Positions 5,559-6,752 of a stretch of DNA of 6,752 nt are shown one piece after another. Numbering within the stretch: the stretch's first letter is position 1; the number at the start of each line of letters is the position of its first letter. This DNA is from Candidatus Galloscillospira excrementavium (GTDB taxonomy: Bacteria; Bacillota; Clostridia; Oscillospirales; Oscillospiraceae). The stretch lies in the NCBI GenBank assembly GCA_018711785.1, contig DVHW01000144.1, positions 1 to 6,752 of the forward strand. Direction: 5' to 3'. The position numbers were made by a program, and so were the translations under genes. The notes under the pieces are model-generated. The model saw nothing but the letters and a program-made list of their open reading frames with translations. It was not told the DNA's origin and ran no database searches.

Positions 5559-6680
5559 TCAGCCCTCCCTGGCGAAGGCGTCCACCTTGGCCAGCAGGTC
5601 GGGAATCTTCAGCCCCTGAGGGCACTTGGGCAGGCAGGCGCCGCAGCGGACGCAGCGGCCGGCCTGGTGCTCCTCCCCCAGATAGCCGTAGGTGTTGAGG
5701 AAGTGGCTCTTCCGGGGGTCCACCAGATAGGCGTTGTAGGCCGCGAACACCCTGGGGATGTCCACCCCGGCGGGGCAGTCCATGCAGTAGCGGCAGCCGG
5801 TGCAAGGGATGGCCCCCTTGGCCCGGTAGAGCCGGGCGGCCCGGTCCAGGCAGTCCCGCTCCCGGTCGGTCAGGGGCTGGAAGGGGGTCATGGCCGCCGC
5901 GTTGTCCTCCACCTGCTCCAGGCTGGACATGCCGGAGAGCACCGTCATCACCCCGGGGAGGGAGGCGGCGTACCGCAGGGCCCAGGACGCGGCGCTCCGG
6001 CCCGGCGCCTCGGCCTGGAGCAGGGCGAGGGCCTCCGGCGTCAGGGTGGCCAGGGCGCCGCCCCGCACCGGCTCCATCACCACCACCGGCAGGCCCCGGG
6101 CGGTGATGAGCTCGTACTGGGTCTTGGCGTCCTGGAGCTCCCAGTCCAGGTAGTTGAGCTGGATCTGCACGAAATCCCATGTGTGGTCGTTCAGCACCCG
6201 CTCCAGGTGGCGGGGGGTGTCGTGGAAGGAGAAGCCCAGGTGGCGGATCTTCCCCTCCGCCTTCATCCGCGCCAGGAAGTCGTAGCCCTCCGCCGCCTCA
6301 AAGAGGGCGTAGTGCTCCTCGTCCAGGTTGTGGGCCAGGTAGAAGTCAAAGTAGTCCACCTGGCAGCGGCGCAGCTGCTCGGTGAAGATGCGCTCCGGGT
6401 CGGCGGGGGACTTCAGCTCCCAGGAGGGGAGCTTGGTGGCCAGGAAGAAGCGGTCCCGGGGGTGCTTTTTCAGCACCCGGCCCACAAAGGCCTCGCTCTT
6501 CCCGTCGTGGTAGGGCCAGGCGGTGTCAAAGTAGTTTACCCCCAGGGCGAGGGCCCGGTCCAGCAGCGCCTCGGCCTGCGGCTCGTCGATCTCCCCGCCG
6601 GGCAGGGTGGGAAAGCGCATGCAGCCGTATCCCAGCAGGGAGACCTCCTCGCCAAGGGAGGGAAATCGCCGTGTCTCCAT
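5559..6680 (-). CDS. Aldo/keto reductase with C-terminal Fe-S cluster domain
   Basis: A 373-aa cytoplasmic oxidoreductase. Residues 1-275 form an AKR TIM barrel with the expected tetrad: D52 and Y57 (FDTAWPYHDG), K83 (ATKLPSW) and H117 (YLAHNLD). GFSFHD (149-154), NYLDW (176-180) and MEPVRGG (202-208) are typical of the predicted-oxidoreductase branch. Residues 290-373 are a ferredoxin-like tail with C293, C296, C299, C302 followed by Pro (CX2CX2CX2CP) and C343, C346, C349, C353 followed by Pro (CX2CX2CX3CP). The domain pairing and length are usual for this family in anaerobic Firmicutes, although the first motif is one residue shorter than a classic [4Fe-4S] motif. AGGAGG on the minus strand (6690-6695) lies about 9 nt before the ATG and fixes the start. 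The substrate is unknown; NAD(P)H-linked reduction of carbonyls is the family activity. It is convergent to the neighbouring genes and probably unrelated to the operon at 1-3751. Confidence 0.93.
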   Translation of the reverse strand: METRRFPSLGEEVSLLGYGCMRFPTLPGGEIDEPQAEALLDRALALGVNYFDTAWPYHDGKSEAFVGRVLKKHPRDRFFLATKLPSWELKSPADPERIFTEQLRRCQVDYFDFYLAHNLDEEHYALFEAAEGYDFLARMKAEGKIRHLGFSFHDTPRHLERVLNDHTWDFVQIQLNYLDWELQDAKTQYELITARGLPVVVMEPVRGGALATLTPEALALLQAEAPGRSAASWALRYAASLPGVMTVLSGMSSLEQVEDNAAAMTPFQPLTDRERDCLDRAARLYRAKGAIPCTGCRYCMDCPAGVDIPRVFAAYNAYLVDPRKSHFLNTYGYLGEEHQAGRCVRCGACLPKCPQGLKIPDLLAKVDAFAREG

Positions 6681-6752
6681 CTACAAAGACCTCCTCTGTG
6701 CGGCAGATTGGCGGCTCGCTGTACAAGCTGGAGCGGGGAAGCGTGTTCACCC
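6681..6752 (-). promoter_or_regulatory. Leader of the aldo/keto reductase gene, cut by the window edge
   Basis: Besides the AGGAGG ribosome site (6690-6695) I see no convincing -35/-10 pair reading toward the gene in these 72 bases. The promoter may lie beyond the edge, or the gene may follow another in an operon. A short plus-strand frame runs off the edge here but is not supported as a gene. Confidence 0.4.

Noticed and set aside
6671..6752. A plus-strand frame from a GTG at 6671 running off the window (containing VRQIGGSLYKLERGS), vaguely like small transposon-associated TnpW proteins.
   Set aside because: Only 27 residues are visible, it overlaps the start of the aldo/keto reductase gene on the other strand, and the resemblance is too weak to call.
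1..6752. tRNA/rRNA genes, CRISPR arrays, insertion sequences and attachment sites.
   Set aside because: No repeat-spacer pattern, transposase, integrase or tRNA-like cloverleaf was seen on either strand.

Overview
The window is a GC-rich bacterial chromosome segment, roughly two-thirds G+C by eye. Genes are tightly packed, Shine-Dalgarno sites are strong (AGGAGG or AAAGGAG) and intrinsic terminators are clear. This style, together with the ferredoxin-tailed aldo/keto reductase and the DUF3783 protein, fits an anaerobic high-GC Firmicute of the Oscillospiraceae type (Flavonifractor, Lawsonibacter or Intestinimonas relatives). That placement is an inference; no rRNA or marker gene is present.

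Positions 1-3835 (plus strand) look like one catabolic transcription unit. It begins with the 3' end of a DmpG/MhpE-type 4-hydroxy-2-oxoacid aldolase (1-138). Next comes a protein joining a two-cluster ferredoxin to a BFD-like [2Fe-2S] domain (236-844). After an 18-nt gap there is a divergent LarA-like (nickel-pincer lactate racemase superfamily, DUF2088) protein (863-2338). A BenE-family benzoate/H+ symporter-like transporter follows (2474-3751), and a strong intrinsic terminator closes the unit (3792-3835). Uptake of a carboxylate, Ni-pincer or redox chemistry on a 2-hydroxy or 2-oxo acid, and aldol cleavage to pyruvate plus an aldehyde would be a coherent pathway. The substrate cannot be read from the sequence, and the unit continues upstream of the window.

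Positions 3858-5008 hold a creatinase/Xaa-Pro-peptidase-fold (M24) protein with its own ribosome site and terminator. All five canonical metal ligands of M24 peptidases appear to be replaced, so it is probably not an ordinary metallopeptidase.

Positions 5031-5553 hold a small monocistronic DUF3783 gene with a plausible extended -10 promoter. A long hairpin separates it from the convergent minus-strand gene at 5559-6680, an aldo/keto reductase with a C-terminal pair of Fe-S cluster motifs. The last 72 bases are its leader.

The most interesting part is the trio of ferredoxin/BFD protein, LarA-like protein and BenE transporter. The LarA-like protein keeps a His/Lys/His pattern spaced as in LarA, lacks the other catalytic His, and has an added His-rich run. 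A dedicated iron-sulfur protein next to it raises the possibility of a redox enzyme rather than a racemase.
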